Below are positions 1 to 9,909 of a stretch of DNA of 64,000 nucleotides, one piece after another. The stretch lies in NCBI RefSeq assembly GCF_024436395.1, contig NZ_JAFMZO010000003.1, positions 917,387-981,386 of the forward strand. The letters run 5' to 3'. Numbering within the stretch: the stretch's first letter is position 1; the number at the start of each line of letters is the position of its first letter. The notes under the pieces are model-generated. The model was given only the letters and a program-made list of their open reading frames with translations, was not told the DNA's origin and ran no database searches. This DNA is from Paradesertivirga mongoliensis (lineage in GTDB: Bacteria; Bacteroidota; Bacteroidia; Sphingobacteriales; Sphingobacteriaceae). Position numbers and translations under genes: made by a program.

Positions 1-1450
1 ACCAGGCGTTGATCATCGCCATTGGAGAAAAAACATTCGACTGGAACCTTCGCAGCCACTCTTCGCCTGTTTTGGATGCACGCACTTCAGGCGTCCATAA
101 CACGCCGGCAAAGCCGCTGTTGATCAGGGCAGTAATAAAATCTTCGTGGTTATAGTAATCGTTGTAAATCACATATGGGAATGATGTCCCTCCACCGTTC
201 GATGCCCTCACCAATCCAAAAGTGCGCTGATTTCGCTTTTTAAACATTTCTGCGCTATAGCGCATAGCCAAAAGGCCATACGTCTGCCGCATCTGCTCTG
301 CACTGATCCCGGAAGGGAAAGTGGCAACATCGGGCCACAGATAATGATCGTACCCATCTACCTCGTCAATTTTATAGCCGCTTACGCCAATGTCTACCTG
401 ATCCTTCTGCAACTGGCCAAAGAATAAGTTCCTGGCCTCTGGCATTGTAAAATCGGGAACAGCGCCAAGCCACACTGTATGTGAACTGGTTAAAGGGCGA
501 ATCGCTTTGTAAAAAGGAGCATCGGGAGATACATAGGGATTTATCCACAAGTTTAGCCGGACACCACGATTTAGCATGTTTTTCACAAAAGCAGCTGGCT
601 CCGGAAAACGGCCTTTATCCCAGGAAAATGTTCCGGGATAAGCTTTGCTCTGCCAGCCGGGCTCTAATCCAACGAAATCAAGCGGGTAACCTTTTTCGGC
701 AAAGGCCTTCACCTCGTCCTCTACCTCTTGTGCTGTGAACTTGGTTTTTACACGCTGCGTGAACCCAAGCCCCCAGCGTGGCGGAAGATATCCGCCGCCA
801 TTCAGTAAGTTATATCGCTTCACGGCGTCGAGCGGTTTGGGGCCCCCGAAGACATATACTTCAACCCCATCGGCCGGAACGAGCATTTCTACCGCATCAG
901 AATATGGTCGCGACGCCCATGTTTTGTCTGTATTGCGATCTTTCGGCTCGGGGAAATTCGGACTATCCTTCCGCACTCCCGAACCTGCCCAAACTTTAAT
1001 ATATCGGGCGGAATTTATGAATACCCCGTATCCGTTAGACGACACATAAAACGGTGTTGGGGCATGTGTGCGCCCATTATCTTTACCTCCGTAATGATCT
1101 ACGTGAAGTTCGAGGATTTTACCCCGCTGATGGACTGTCTGAAAATTCAGTCCAAAACCGAACAACTGTTCGCCTTTCTGTAAAGGAAAACGCAGAAAGG
1201 TTTTTCCGTTGATCACCTTAAACTCAATATCTTTTTCACTTAAGGGAAAAGCTGCCCCTCCCAGTTTAGCAAGCGCTTCGTTATTCGGGACCGCTCCGGC
1301 AGCGTTCAATAGATTATAACTGTCTGGCTTTCCTACTACAGCCTTCCAGATTCCGGGTTGCACCTCAGACCATACTACTCCCTGGGCTTTTACAAAAACG
1401 TTAAGGCTTAAGAAAAAAAAGCTGAGAAACAGTATTCTTAATTGTCTCAT
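1..1450 (-). CDS. GH31 family glycoside hydrolase, C-terminus cut by window edge
   Basis: Exported glycosidase of the GH31 alpha-glucosidase/alpha-xylosidase superfamily. The frame is open from the ATG at 1450 to position 1, about 483 codons. A hydrophobic signal peptide ends in VKAQ. It is followed by a beta-sandwich mutarotase-like region (FGFGLNFQTVHQRGK) and the start of the TIM barrel at PPRWGLGFTQRVKTKF. The segment GYKIDEVDGYDHY near residue 357 has the position and form of the GH31 nucleophile motif (Asp of KxD). The acid/base region and C-terminal sheet domains would lie beyond the edge. It sits downstream of a SusC/SusD pair and a six-hairpin glycosidase on the same strand, so it probably trims imported oligosaccharides in the periplasm. 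Substrate cannot be read from the sequence; alpha-xylosidase or alpha-galactosidase activity are both known in the family. No ORF-scale lesion was seen in the visible part. Confidence 0.88.
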   Translation of the reverse strand, partial: MRQLRILFLSFFFLSLNVFVKAQGVVWSEVQPGIWKAVVGKPDSYNLLNAAGAVPNNEALAKLGGAAFPLSEKDIEFKVINGKTFLRFPLQKGEQLFGFGLNFQTVHQRGKILELHVDHYGGKDNGRTHAPTPFYVSSNGYGVFINSARYIKVWAGSGVRKDSPNFPEPKDRNTDKTWASRPYSDAVEMLVPADGVEVYVFGGPKPLDAVKRYNLLNGGGYLPPRWGLGFTQRVKTKFTAQEVEDEVKAFAEKGYPLDFVGLEPGWQSKAYPGTFSWDKGRFPEPAAFVKNMLNRGVRLNLWINPYVSPDAPFYKAIRPLTSSHTVWLGAVPDFTMPEARNLFFGQLQKDQVDIGVSGYKIDEVDGYDHYLWPDVATFPSGISAEQMRQTYGLLAMRYSAEMFKKRNQRTFGLVRASNGGGTSFPYVIYNDYYNHEDFITALINSGFAGVLWTPEVRASKTGEEWLRRFQSNVFSPMAMINAW

Positions 1451-1640
1451 AAAACTCTGTATAATAATAAAAGGGTTAAGTTTAATCAAAGCGCACATCA
1501 CACCTTAAGGAGTAACGTCAATAACGTCTTTGATTTCATATTGGTTATAGTTTCGTTTACATACGCAAGTAAACAGAAATCTGGCAGGTTTTATTCTATT
1601 ACCTTATCTATCCATTCAACTATTTTGGCAGACAATATGC

Positions 1641-3926
1641 TTACAGAATCTCGATTAGCTCATTTTCCACTGTGTCAAAACTTAGTTGCTCACCTTCAAG
1701 CATTTCCGCCTTCCCGCCATTGCGCAGTAATTGTACCCGGCGGCCGGGCCAGGGGTTCTCTACATTACATTTTCGACCTTTCTCGCTCAATATTCTGATA
1801 TATTCAATTTTACCATTTTTCACATTACTGCTTACTAAAAATGCTCCATAGGCCCGGAGTTGTTTAAAGCTTGCATCCTTCTTCTTATTCCAGTTGGGGA
1901 ATATTCTGATTATGCCTTCATAGCTCTGCATCAACATCTCATTTATCGTAAGCGGAACAGCGGCCAGAGTTTCGATGCCGCCGCCATCTTGAGTAATGTA
2001 AAGATTAGGGTAAGATTTCGCCGCGATCCTTTCTTTCAGATATCGCAGTATCTCCTCAGAGTTATAGCCGACTCGTACGGCTCCGGGGAATGAAGTTTCA
2101 ATGCCATTGCCGAGAGTATTTCCCCAGGAACCGGGGTTGATAGCCTTATTTTTCCAGTTGGCTATATCGCTAAGTAGAATCTTATTAAGCCCGGGGTCGG
2201 TTTTTGTGCCAACCACACCTGCAGGTAAAATAAGTCCATGAATTGAAACCCTCGCCAGTCCTGTGGCCCGGGGATTTTCTGAGGAAGCGTTTCGTTCCAC
2301 ACTTTTAAGTGTCAGTCGCCCATCTGCCTCGCCTATCGGGAATTTACTTAAATGACTGATGATATGCCGCCATTTCTGCTGGCGGTTATCGTCGACTTTA
2401 AGAAAGGTGCTGAGGTCCAATATTCCTTTAAACAGCATTTTCACCAAACCCAGCGAAAGTGTCGAATTAAAATCACCCAAACGGTTACGCCATTGCCCGT
2501 TATTTTTGAGATTGGGCATCACTTCGTTAAAATGATCCATATAAATCACGTAGCGGCCATTCTCAAATTTCAGGTAATCCTCCCAAAAATTGGCGCATTC
2601 TAAAACATAAGGATAAACCCGTTTCGCATACTCCACATCATAGGTGCTATAGAACCTCATCATCATATTGCCCACGCTAAACACGGCGTTGATTTTCTGA
2701 CCAAGAAATTTATATCCCCCATCAATAGTATTCTCTGGGGTGGCGTAGCGTCGCTGCATTTCTTCGGGTGTAAGTGGCCAGCGCGTGGTAACCAGTCCTC
2801 TCGGGCCAATCCCTACAGGATAATAGATTCCACGAATATTAAGAAGAGTTTGTGCGTGCTCCTTACCTTTTTCCATATAATCCAGAAGAGGCTGATCGAA
2901 GTTATCTACCTGGTCGATGTAGTTAGATGAATAGGCCGCCCAGTACGGCGCCTGGTAATTATAGTTTAAATGATAATCACCGCCCCAGGATGAAGAATCC
3001 TGGGTTATAAAAGGCCCCCAGATACCTGGAGCAAACTTATTTTTAGCGGAACTGCTAAGAAAAAGGTATTGCGAAGCGTAATAATATTTTTCAAGAAAGG
3101 AATCTGAAATCCGCACCTCTGATTTACTCCAGAGACTTTTCCAGTGAGCTTCATGCCTGACACGCAAACTCTCGATCGCCGGGATAGTTAAACTCCCGCT
3201 TTCTTTTATGGCAGCCTCTTTCCAGTCCTTACGATCGTGGTTAGTATAAGCCGTGATGGCGATGACAACCTTTTTATCTGCCGGAAGAACGAGACCCTGG
3301 TTAGCCGATAAGTCTGATCCGATGACTTTCATGGCTAAGGCAATATGTGAAGGCCACTCTAATAAAGGCGTATTTTCGAATGATCTTGCTACCCAGTAAA
3401 CCCCATTGTCTTCTCCGGAACTGGTGACAGCTGTATTCCCCTCGGCTGGCCAAAGGTTCAGTTTTACCTCGCAAGCTTCATTGGATGTAAACTCTAAGAT
3501 TATCTGGTTGGATGTGGCTGAAACCCAGGCCTCCACCGAAACCGCAAGCTCCCCTTTTTTAAACTTGCCCGATATAAAAGCCCGGTCGAATACCTGTTCT
3601 GCATAGTAATTTGCATTCTTCAGTGCATCAATATCTACGTTTAAAGCCCCCGGAAAAGCAATACCCCCACCTGGATATACCGGGTAAGCTCTCCAGAAAT
3701 CATTTTTTCCGATGTAGAATCGCAGCCGGTCTGGAGCACCGCCAAGCGTCAGGCCGATATCGCCGTTGCCGGCAAGCGGGGCATCGGTAGTTTTTGTCGA
3801 CGGGACCACTTTAGGTGCAGTTGTAAAAACGGCTTTATACTTTCCGGCATATATATCCTGTGCGAATACATCAATAGCTGATAAGAGGTAACATACGACA
3901 CAGAAGGTGCAAACAAATTTTGGCAT
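1641..3926 (-). CDS. Six-hairpin glycosidase-like secreted protein (GH95-like)
   Basis: A 761-residue exported protein with a signal peptide (CVVCYLLSAIDVFAQ). The N-terminal beta-sandwich carries LAGNGDIGLTLGGAPDRLRF and IGKNDFWR, a pattern typical of GH95-like proteins and related six-hairpin families. An (alpha/alpha)6 barrel follows (about residues 270-660) with IWGPFITQDSSSWGGDYHLNYN and a Trp/Asn-rich segment NTLGNGIETSFPG, then a C-terminal sheet domain. GH95 enzymes known from pectin loci act on alpha-L-fucose or alpha-L-galactose side chains. Assignment to GH95 itself is not certain, because related uncharacterised families share this fold. The gene lies 190 bp upstream of the GH31 gene and 560 bp downstream of the SusD gene, on the same strand. 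It is probably part of the same glycan-degradation block but not necessarily the same transcript, because a terminator hairpin stands at 4422-4451. Confidence 0.7.
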   Translation of the reverse strand: MPKFVCTFCVVCYLLSAIDVFAQDIYAGKYKAVFTTAPKVVPSTKTTDAPLAGNGDIGLTLGGAPDRLRFYIGKNDFWRAYPVYPGGGIAFPGALNVDIDALKNANYYAEQVFDRAFISGKFKKGELAVSVEAWVSATSNQIILEFTSNEACEVKLNLWPAEGNTAVTSSGEDNGVYWVARSFENTPLLEWPSHIALAMKVIGSDLSANQGLVLPADKKVVIAITAYTNHDRKDWKEAAIKESGSLTIPAIESLRVRHEAHWKSLWSKSEVRISDSFLEKYYYASQYLFLSSSAKNKFAPGIWGPFITQDSSSWGGDYHLNYNYQAPYWAAYSSNYIDQVDNFDQPLLDYMEKGKEHAQTLLNIRGIYYPVGIGPRGLVTTRWPLTPEEMQRRYATPENTIDGGYKFLGQKINAVFSVGNMMMRFYSTYDVEYAKRVYPYVLECANFWEDYLKFENGRYVIYMDHFNEVMPNLKNNGQWRNRLGDFNSTLSLGLVKMLFKGILDLSTFLKVDDNRQQKWRHIISHLSKFPIGEADGRLTLKSVERNASSENPRATGLARVSIHGLILPAGVVGTKTDPGLNKILLSDIANWKNKAINPGSWGNTLGNGIETSFPGAVRVGYNSEEILRYLKERIAAKSYPNLYITQDGGGIETLAAVPLTINEMLMQSYEGIIRIFPNWNKKKDASFKQLRAYGAFLVSSNVKNGKIEYIRILSEKGRKCNVENPWPGRRVQLLRNGGKAEMLEGEQLSFDTVENELIEIL

Positions 3927-4421
3927 AGTCCAATTCTAAAGGATGAATTTTTAAACCAGGAAGTGCCAACTTCGGAAAATATAGGAGTTAATTATTCCAC
4001 TGTATTAGCTATTTATTAATGTTATCTGAAGATGTTGCCCGAATTCGGAATTAGACGAGAAGGGTAACAACTATCAAAGTTACACCATGGGCGCAGATAA
4101 TGGGCTTGAACCAAAACCCAACTTCTAACTACATAATTTACGATTTTAAAAACGGCAAAAAAAGCCTTCACAAGATCGTGAAGGGCATTCCTTAATGGGT
4201 GATTCTCGAACCACTTCATAGGAGATTTAGAAAAACTAGCCCGTTTAGCAGCCATTTTGATACGACGCAGACACCGAATATCCGTTGAATAGGACCTTTG
4301 TAATGCGGCTTGCATATCGGTCGCACGGCATTGTGTCCAATTACCAAAACTTAAATTGTATTTGAAGGTCAGTCTTGCACTTGTATCTCCTCCTGAACTC
4401 CATACAAGCGCTCTTCTTTAC
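3927..4421. other. Intergenic stretch with a degraded, recurring element
   Basis: About 500 bp between the GH95-like gene and the SusD terminator. It contains copy C of a repeat also found near 19.0 and 42.9 kb (see the repeat entries). A 97-codon minus-strand frame spans it (4022-4315), but it has no recognisable domain and its middle part is the repeat itself, so it is not called as a gene. Confidence 0.5.
4157..4226 (-). repeat. Copy C of tRNA-3'-end-like/terminator element
   Basis: Read on the minus strand, this has the sequence GGTTCGAGAATCACCC, then a hairpin (GCCTTCAC / GTGAAGG) and seven T residues. The same layout, a TΨC-arm-like GGTTCGA followed by CGCCCA, GGGAGC-like bases, a GC-rich hairpin and often a T tract, occurs at 19009-19087 and 42831-42930. 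The copies are diverged, this one most. Translated, they share a KWFE..P motif, so a decayed coding origin is also possible. Confidence 0.5.
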
Positions 4422-4451
4422 AAAAAGAGGTGCAGTTATGCACCCCTTTTT
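4422..4451 (-). terminator. Hairpin terminator after SusD
   Basis: AAAAAGAGGTGCA (4422-4434) pairs with TGCACCCCTTTTT (4439-4451) around a GTTA loop, with one mismatch. The A/T flanks give a T tract on either strand, so it can act in both directions. It lies 38 bp beyond the SusD stop codon, which marks the end of the SusC-SusD transcript. Confidence 0.8.
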
Positions 4452-4488
4452 GGTAAATGACAGATACGTCAAAATTGGTTTAGGATTA

Positions 4489-6525
4489 TTAGGGCTGCGC
4501 TAATCCGTAGCCATTTGTTATGTTTCCTTTTGATTGTCTGACTGTTTCGGAAGGGATAGGCCAGTAATATCTTGGCGGATCGCCAGCCGAGCTTATACCG
4601 GAAAGCGTGTTCCTTTCATATGCCGCTTTGTAAGTAACAATATTATTCCCCCAATTGGTCTTCACATATCCCTGACTCTTCAGTAATGTGGCTTCCGCAC
4701 TGGTTTCAGGTATAAACCGGAATAAGCCCTGTATTGCAACATTATGATTAGTTCCCACTACCTTACTGGCTACAGACGGAATTTTAGTGTAATCATATTG
4801 ACCTCTCCATCCAGGGTACAGCGCCGGGTTAGTTATATCTGCATCATAAGTTAAGGGATTAGGTAAATTAACCATTTTAGTCCAGATATAAGCAGGTATT
4901 TCATTGCCGTTAGCAAAGCGGTGATACCCCTGGCTTTGGATATTATTGATCATTGTGGCCATTTCCTCTTGAATAGCAACAGCTCTTTCAGAGAACGTAC
5001 CAGAACGTATCAGGTCCCAACGACGCGTTCCCTCACCCAAAAGCTCCAGCTTACGCTCCCGCATAACCGCATCTTTTAATGCCTGGCCGGCTAAAGCACC
5101 AATATTGTTAGCAGAATTGCCAAATGCTCTCTGGCGGATTTGATTTACCAAAGCAACGGCATCATTGTCACCCAGCTCCGCTTTCACTTCAGCAAGCATC
5201 AGGATAACATCGGCCATCCTTAGCATCGGCCAGTTAATGCCAGAATTCCGTTGAGAAGCAACGTAAGGTGGGTTCATACGATTATCGTCCCATTTGTTTG
5301 TCGCTATTCCTCCGGTGTTCTTATTACCCGGCACAAAAGAAAGCATCATCTCATTCCCGTCTCCTTTACTTCCTGTAACTGCAACGCTGACATCTCTCCG
5401 TTTGTCATCAGCTGAATAATCTCCATAATAAACAGTCGGAATGATACGCAGAGCACCAAAAACCTTCGTAGGGGCGGCGTTACTACCTCCACCATCAGAC
5501 GGCCTGCCAAAGGCGTAGGGATATTCGCTTGTAGTTAATGTTTGTCCACCCTGTATATTTCCGAGCTCAAAAATAGATTCCGGACTTACCTGTAAGTCGG
5601 CAAAATACTGGAAATGTCTTTGAAATGGATTGTTGGCATATGCTCTGCCGTCTGAAGTAATCAACATGGCGGACCCTTTATTATCAATAGCTTTCTGTAA
5701 GTAGGTTTTCGCTATCTCGTAATAAGTAAGATAGTCTGAACGGCGCGCGTATACACATTTATTTGCTTCATTACCTTTTCTGGTGAACGTCACATTTCCA
5801 TAAAGATCCGGCACGTCAGTTCTTATAGTCTGATATCCGCCGGCATTAAGCGCCAACTGACCGATCAATGCATTACAATACGTCCTTGAAAAACGTTCGG
5901 CATTAATGCCGCCCTCGCCTATCTTATACATCAAGGGCTCCGCCTTTTTTAGATCCTCTATCAAGTTGTCATAAATCACAAAACGTGAGGTTAGCGAATA
6001 GTCGTCTACAAGTGTGTTTTCGTAACCATAGGGCACATCTCCAAAATGCCTTATCAACTCAAAATAACAAAACGCTCTCATCGTCAGGGCCTCTCCGTAT
6101 AGTTGTGTCCAGGCTGATATCCTTCCCGCAGCCACATCTTCTTTAAAGGCTGCCTTTTCTGAAATTAAGCTGGCAACTTTAGCAGCCCGCCCAATGGTGG
6201 CGTAGAGTCCGTTAAATCCGCCGGCCACCGCGTCAATTGGAATCAGATCCGGGCGAAGTATGGCGTTTAAATTATTACTTGAATTATCCTCTGGATAAGT
6301 CTCCGCGTCAGAACCTATCGGATCATTCCAGCGATAAATCCCCATAACTCCAGTCTGGCGGTAATTTGCGTAGCCCCAGGAAAGTATTTTAAACGTTTCG
6401 GCAGGTGTTGTAGACACGAACTCGTCGTCTACACTAGAGGGGGATCTTGCCTCAAGAAAATCTTTTTTACACTGGGTGAAAGATATACTGACTGCGATCA
6501 ATAGTATATATTTTAAACTCTTCAT
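4489..6525 (-). CDS. SusD/RagB family outer-membrane glycan-binding lipoprotein
   Basis: A 678-residue SusD-type lipoprotein. The signal sequence ends in a lipobox (SISFTQC, Cys 19), so it is anchored in the outer membrane. The N-terminal tetratricopeptide-like helices include TQLYGEALTMRAFCYFELIRHFGDVPY, here in the form AFCYFELIRHFGDVPYG, a hallmark of the family. The C-terminal SusD domain contains WPMLRMADVILMLAEVKAEL, MRERKLELLGEGTRRWDLIR and a late YYWPIPSETVRQSKGNITN. SusD proteins act as the lid of the SusC transporter and bind oligosaccharide at the surface. The gene follows SusC by 18 bp and is surely co-transcribed with it. At 678 residues it is somewhat longer than typical (500-600). 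The pair differs clearly from the SusCD pair at 24.6-29.6 kb, so the two systems probably import different fragments. Confidence 0.95.
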   Translation of the reverse strand: MKSLKYILLIAVSISFTQCKKDFLEARSPSSVDDEFVSTTPAETFKILSWGYANYRQTGVMGIYRWNDPIGSDAETYPEDNSSNNLNAILRPDLIPIDAVAGGFNGLYATIGRAAKVASLISEKAAFKEDVAAGRISAWTQLYGEALTMRAFCYFELIRHFGDVPYGYENTLVDDYSLTSRFVIYDNLIEDLKKAEPLMYKIGEGGINAERFSRTYCNALIGQLALNAGGYQTIRTDVPDLYGNVTFTRKGNEANKCVYARRSDYLTYYEIAKTYLQKAIDNKGSAMLITSDGRAYANNPFQRHFQYFADLQVSPESIFELGNIQGGQTLTTSEYPYAFGRPSDGGGSNAAPTKVFGALRIIPTVYYGDYSADDKRRDVSVAVTGSKGDGNEMMLSFVPGNKNTGGIATNKWDDNRMNPPYVASQRNSGINWPMLRMADVILMLAEVKAELGDNDAVALVNQIRQRAFGNSANNIGALAGQALKDAVMRERKLELLGEGTRRWDLIRSGTFSERAVAIQEEMATMINNIQSQGYHRFANGNEIPAYIWTKMVNLPNPLTYDADITNPALYPGWRGQYDYTKIPSVASKVVGTNHNVAIQGLFRFIPETSAEATLLKSQGYVKTNWGNNIVTYKAAYERNTLSGISSAGDPPRYYWPIPSETVRQSKGNITNGYGLAQP

Positions 6526-6543
6526 GATTTCTTCTTTTAATAC

Positions 6544-9500
6544 TTAAAAATTAACGTTCAGGCCAAAAACAAACGATCTCGCACGAGGATATGAACCGTA
6601 ATCCAGGCCGACTGTAGGAAATTGTTGACTATTAAAATTGTCGTTAGCACTAACTTCCGGATCTAGTCCACTATATCCGGTGATGGTAAGTAAATTATAA
6701 ACACTTCCGTATAAATAAAGATTGCCTACTCCCGCTTTTGCCAATAGTGACTTTGGAACCCTGTATCCTAACGTGAGTGTATTTAAGCGTAAAAATGATC
6801 CGTCTTCAATTCCCAGGCTTGAGGTAGGCCCGCCTTCACTGTAAGACAAGGGTAGCGTTGCGTTCACATTAGCAGCATTCAACTCCTCAGGCGTACTCAA
6901 ACGTTTAAGCTGACCATCCACAACATCGTAAATTTTGTAAGCGCCGTTCATAAATGCCAGTTTATTCTCATAAACCCCTGATTCTTTCGGCCCATACAAA
7001 TTCACTAACTTGGTTACATTATAAACATCATTACCATAGCTCCAATTAAAGTTAAGGCCGAGATCGAAGTTTTTATAACCGAGATCAAAGTTTAGGCCGC
7101 CCGTATGAAGCGGATACATTTCGCCAATCACCGACAAATCGTTGTCATCAATTTTACCGCTATTGTCAAAATCTCTGAACTTCGGAAGTCCCGGATAAGC
7201 TGTTTGGCCCGCCGGGCGGTTGGCGGTACTAAGTCCGTGCACTGTACCCATAAAATTGCCCAGGTCGGCTACCCCCGGTTTTAACGTATACAAGCCATTA
7301 TTATAAGTAAAATCGGCAGGCGTATAGAATCCCTCATAAGTTAATCCCCGAACCAGCCCGACAGGTTGGCCCTCAATCAGAATATAATCAGAAACGGGAT
7401 AAGTACCCGCACTGTTCCAGTTTGTCCCATACAGTCCGGTTATACCAGGCGCCAGTTCATCGATATTGCTTTTATTAAAGTTAATATTTCCGCCGGCACT
7501 GATTCTCCAGGTGTCGTTTCTAAGAATAGTGCCGTTGAGAGCAAGCTCAATCCCTTTGTTACTTGTTTGACCGACATTCTTAGTAGAAAAACGGTAGCTG
7601 GTGATAGCAGGAATTGGAACTTGGGTGAGCAAATCCTTGGTAGAATTCCAGTATAGATCGATAGTACCCGACAATTTGTTTCCAAACAAACCAAAGTCTG
7701 TTCCGACATTTCGTGTAATAGTAGTTTCCCATTTTAAATCAGGGTTTGCCTGAACATCTTTAACCTGATAGGCTCCCTGGCGTACATTGTCAATTGCATA
7801 CTGATTTCTCTGATCTGTTACAGAGCCCCAGTTCTGAACAAACAGACTAGCATCAATTCTATCATTACCCGCTTCACCGTAAGACACCCGAAGTTTCAAG
7901 TTGTCGAGCCAGTCGATATTGCTCATAAAAGCCTCATCCGATACTCTCCATGCGAAGGCAGCAGCAGGAAAGAAGCCCCATTTATTACTCGGACCGAAGT
8001 TAGAAGAACCGTCCGCTCTAAACGTCAATGTCAACAAGTAGCGATCCAACAAAGAGTAGTTTGCCCGGCCAAAATACGACAGCATACGGCTGGGAAAGCT
8101 AACATTTGAGGAAAATAAAGCAGAACCGACGGCAGCGTCATATTGATTGATCTGAGCAAAAGCCGTCTCTTTATCAAAATTCGCCGGAAACCGGTTGGCT
8201 TGAACAGAAAGGTTGGTTCCGCCCGAGTTGGCCATTTCCTGTCCCGCTAAAACATTCAGTTTATGTGACTCATTAATATCGAACTCATAATTCAATGTAT
8301 TCGTCCACCGGTAGTTCCAGCTATCGGATTTACGATAGTCTGCCGCACCAGCGTGAAGCACTGTACCTGTAGCATCTTCAACATAGTTATTGTAGATAGC
8401 CCCCGACCAATATTTACGCTCATTCCATGCAGTATTTAAGCTAAAATCGGTGTGGTAGGTCAGACCTTTGATAACGCCCCAATTTAAAGAGGCTATTGCT
8501 ACTGCATTTTGATCTTTATTATATGGCTCATAATCTGAAATACGAGCTACCGGACTATAGTTATCCCACATCACCGCTTTTCCGTACTGCTCAATATTGC
8601 CTGTTCTAAGAGCACTAAGATCACCGAGAACATGAGACGTTGCGATAGGCCGGAAACGATACGAAGTAGATAACAACGATCCGGCTCCGCTTGTTGTCCC
8701 CTCATCGCCCATGGTAGGATTGCGCGTATAGCGCGTATTTAAATCGAAAGTTAAATTCTCGGTTATTTTTTGGCTAAGCTTAAACGCGGCGTTAGCACGT
8801 TTATAATAGGAATTTACCTTCATACCCTGATCGTCGGTATAGTTAACCGAGAACAGTATTTTTGTTTTATCTGTTCCGCCGGTTAATGTTAAGGCATGAT
8901 TCCAGGAGACAGACTCGTTATACACCTGCCTTTGAATGTCATCTGAGGCTAAATTCCGGTAGCTTTCAATTCCACCGGTATTAGCTCCGGCATTGGCTCC
9001 CAGGCCATAGTATTTTTCGAAGGGCGTTTGATAAGCTACACCGTTGGCAGCAGAATTTGCCCATACATATTTTAAATAGTCATATGGACTTAGAGCGTCC
9101 AAGTACTTTGTTGGTGTGTTGATCTTAGCATAACCGCTGTAAGTCACAGTCGTTTTCCCTGCTTTTGCAGATTTTGTGGTGACAAGAACAACTCCGTTTG
9201 CACCTCTCGCTCCGTAAATTGCGGTTGATGATGCGTCTTTCAACACATCGATACTTTCAATCTGATCGCTGGATATATCACCCAGGTTCCCCGGAATCCC
9301 ATCAATCAGAATTAAAGGCTGATTACTTTGGGATATAGAACCTCCACCACGGACCCTGATCGCAATATCTGCACCTGGCCGACCATCTTGGGCGGTAATT
9401 TTCACACCTGGTAATTTACCCTGCATGGCTTGCGCTACGTTAGGCACCGGAGTTTCAGCAATATCCTTTCCGCTTACCGAAGCCACCGAACCGGTAAGAT

Positions 9501-9909
9501 CGCGACGTTGAACAGTACCATAACCGATTACAACCACTTCGCTAAGGGTCGACTGGCTTTCTACCAACGTAACGTCAATGTTCGTCCTGTTATTAATCTT
9601 TACTTCGTTGGTGGCGAACCCGATATATGTAAACACCAGCGTACCAGCAGGATCATTAATACTTAGGGTATACTGCCCGTTAATGTCCGTAACTGTTCGA
9701 TTATTCGTTCCCTTAAGTCCAACAGTAACTCCCGGCAACGCTTCGCCGTCGCTGGCCCGGACTGTACCTTTTACAACAATAACCTGTTGCGCAAAAACCT
9801 GCGCAGCCATAAACACTATAAATAGAACACTAAGCAAGGCTGGGTGCCTTACAAATTTAAACTTGTGTCGCTGTTGCTTCGCGCTGAACTGATGAGTCAA
9901 ATCAATCAT
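6544..9909 (-). CDS. SusC/RagA family TonB-dependent oligosaccharide transporter
   Basis: A 1121-residue TonB-linked outer-membrane protein. After a cytoplasmic lead and signal segment (LLSVLFIVFMAAQVFAQ) comes a carboxypeptidase-D regulatory-like domain (VKGTVRASDGEALPGVTVGL). The plug contains VVIGYGTVQRRDLTGSVASV, VRGGGSISQSNQPLILIDG and LKDASSTAIYGARGANGVVL. The remainder is the 22-strand barrel, ending in the aromatic NVNF expected of a BAM substrate. SusC imports oligosaccharides into the periplasm with energy from TonB/ExbBD, in complex with SusD. It is the first gene of the SusC-SusD operon. Its upstream region lacks the 47-bp direct-repeat operator seen at the other SusC gene, so it is probably under different control. 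Confidence 0.96.
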   Translation of the reverse strand: MIDLTHQFSAKQQRHKFKFVRHPALLSVLFIVFMAAQVFAQQVIVVKGTVRASDGEALPGVTVGLKGTNNRTVTDINGQYTLSINDPAGTLVFTYIGFATNEVKINNRTNIDVTLVESQSTLSEVVVIGYGTVQRRDLTGSVASVSGKDIAETPVPNVAQAMQGKLPGVKITAQDGRPGADIAIRVRGGGSISQSNQPLILIDGIPGNLGDISSDQIESIDVLKDASSTAIYGARGANGVVLVTTKSAKAGKTTVTYSGYAKINTPTKYLDALSPYDYLKYVWANSAANGVAYQTPFEKYYGLGANAGANTGGIESYRNLASDDIQRQVYNESVSWNHALTLTGGTDKTKILFSVNYTDDQGMKVNSYYKRANAAFKLSQKITENLTFDLNTRYTRNPTMGDEGTTSGAGSLLSTSYRFRPIATSHVLGDLSALRTGNIEQYGKAVMWDNYSPVARISDYEPYNKDQNAVAIASLNWGVIKGLTYHTDFSLNTAWNERKYWSGAIYNNYVEDATGTVLHAGAADYRKSDSWNYRWTNTLNYEFDINESHKLNVLAGQEMANSGGTNLSVQANRFPANFDKETAFAQINQYDAAVGSALFSSNVSFPSRMLSYFGRANYSLLDRYLLTLTFRADGSSNFGPSNKWGFFPAAAFAWRVSDEAFMSNIDWLDNLKLRVSYGEAGNDRIDASLFVQNWGSVTDQRNQYAIDNVRQGAYQVKDVQANPDLKWETTITRNVGTDFGLFGNKLSGTIDLYWNSTKDLLTQVPIPAITSYRFSTKNVGQTSNKGIELALNGTILRNDTWRISAGGNINFNKSNIDELAPGITGLYGTNWNSAGTYPVSDYILIEGQPVGLVRGLTYEGFYTPADFTYNNGLYTLKPGVADLGNFMGTVHGLSTANRPAGQTAYPGLPKFRDFDNSGKIDDNDLSVIGEMYPLHTGGLNFDLGYKNFDLGLNFNWSYGNDVYNVTKLVNLYGPKESGVYENKLAFMNGAYKIYDVVDGQLKRLSTPEELNAANVNATLPLSYSEGGPTSSLGIEDGSFLRLNTLTLGYRVPKSLLAKAGVGNLYLYGSVYNLLTITGYSGLDPEVSANDNFNSQQFPTVGLDYGSYPRARSFVFGLNVNF

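Noticed and set aside
4022..4315. 97-codon minus-strand frame
   Set aside because: No signal, domain or operon context. Its conserved-looking centre is the recurring tRNA-like/terminator element, which contains a hairpin and T tract unlikely inside a gene.
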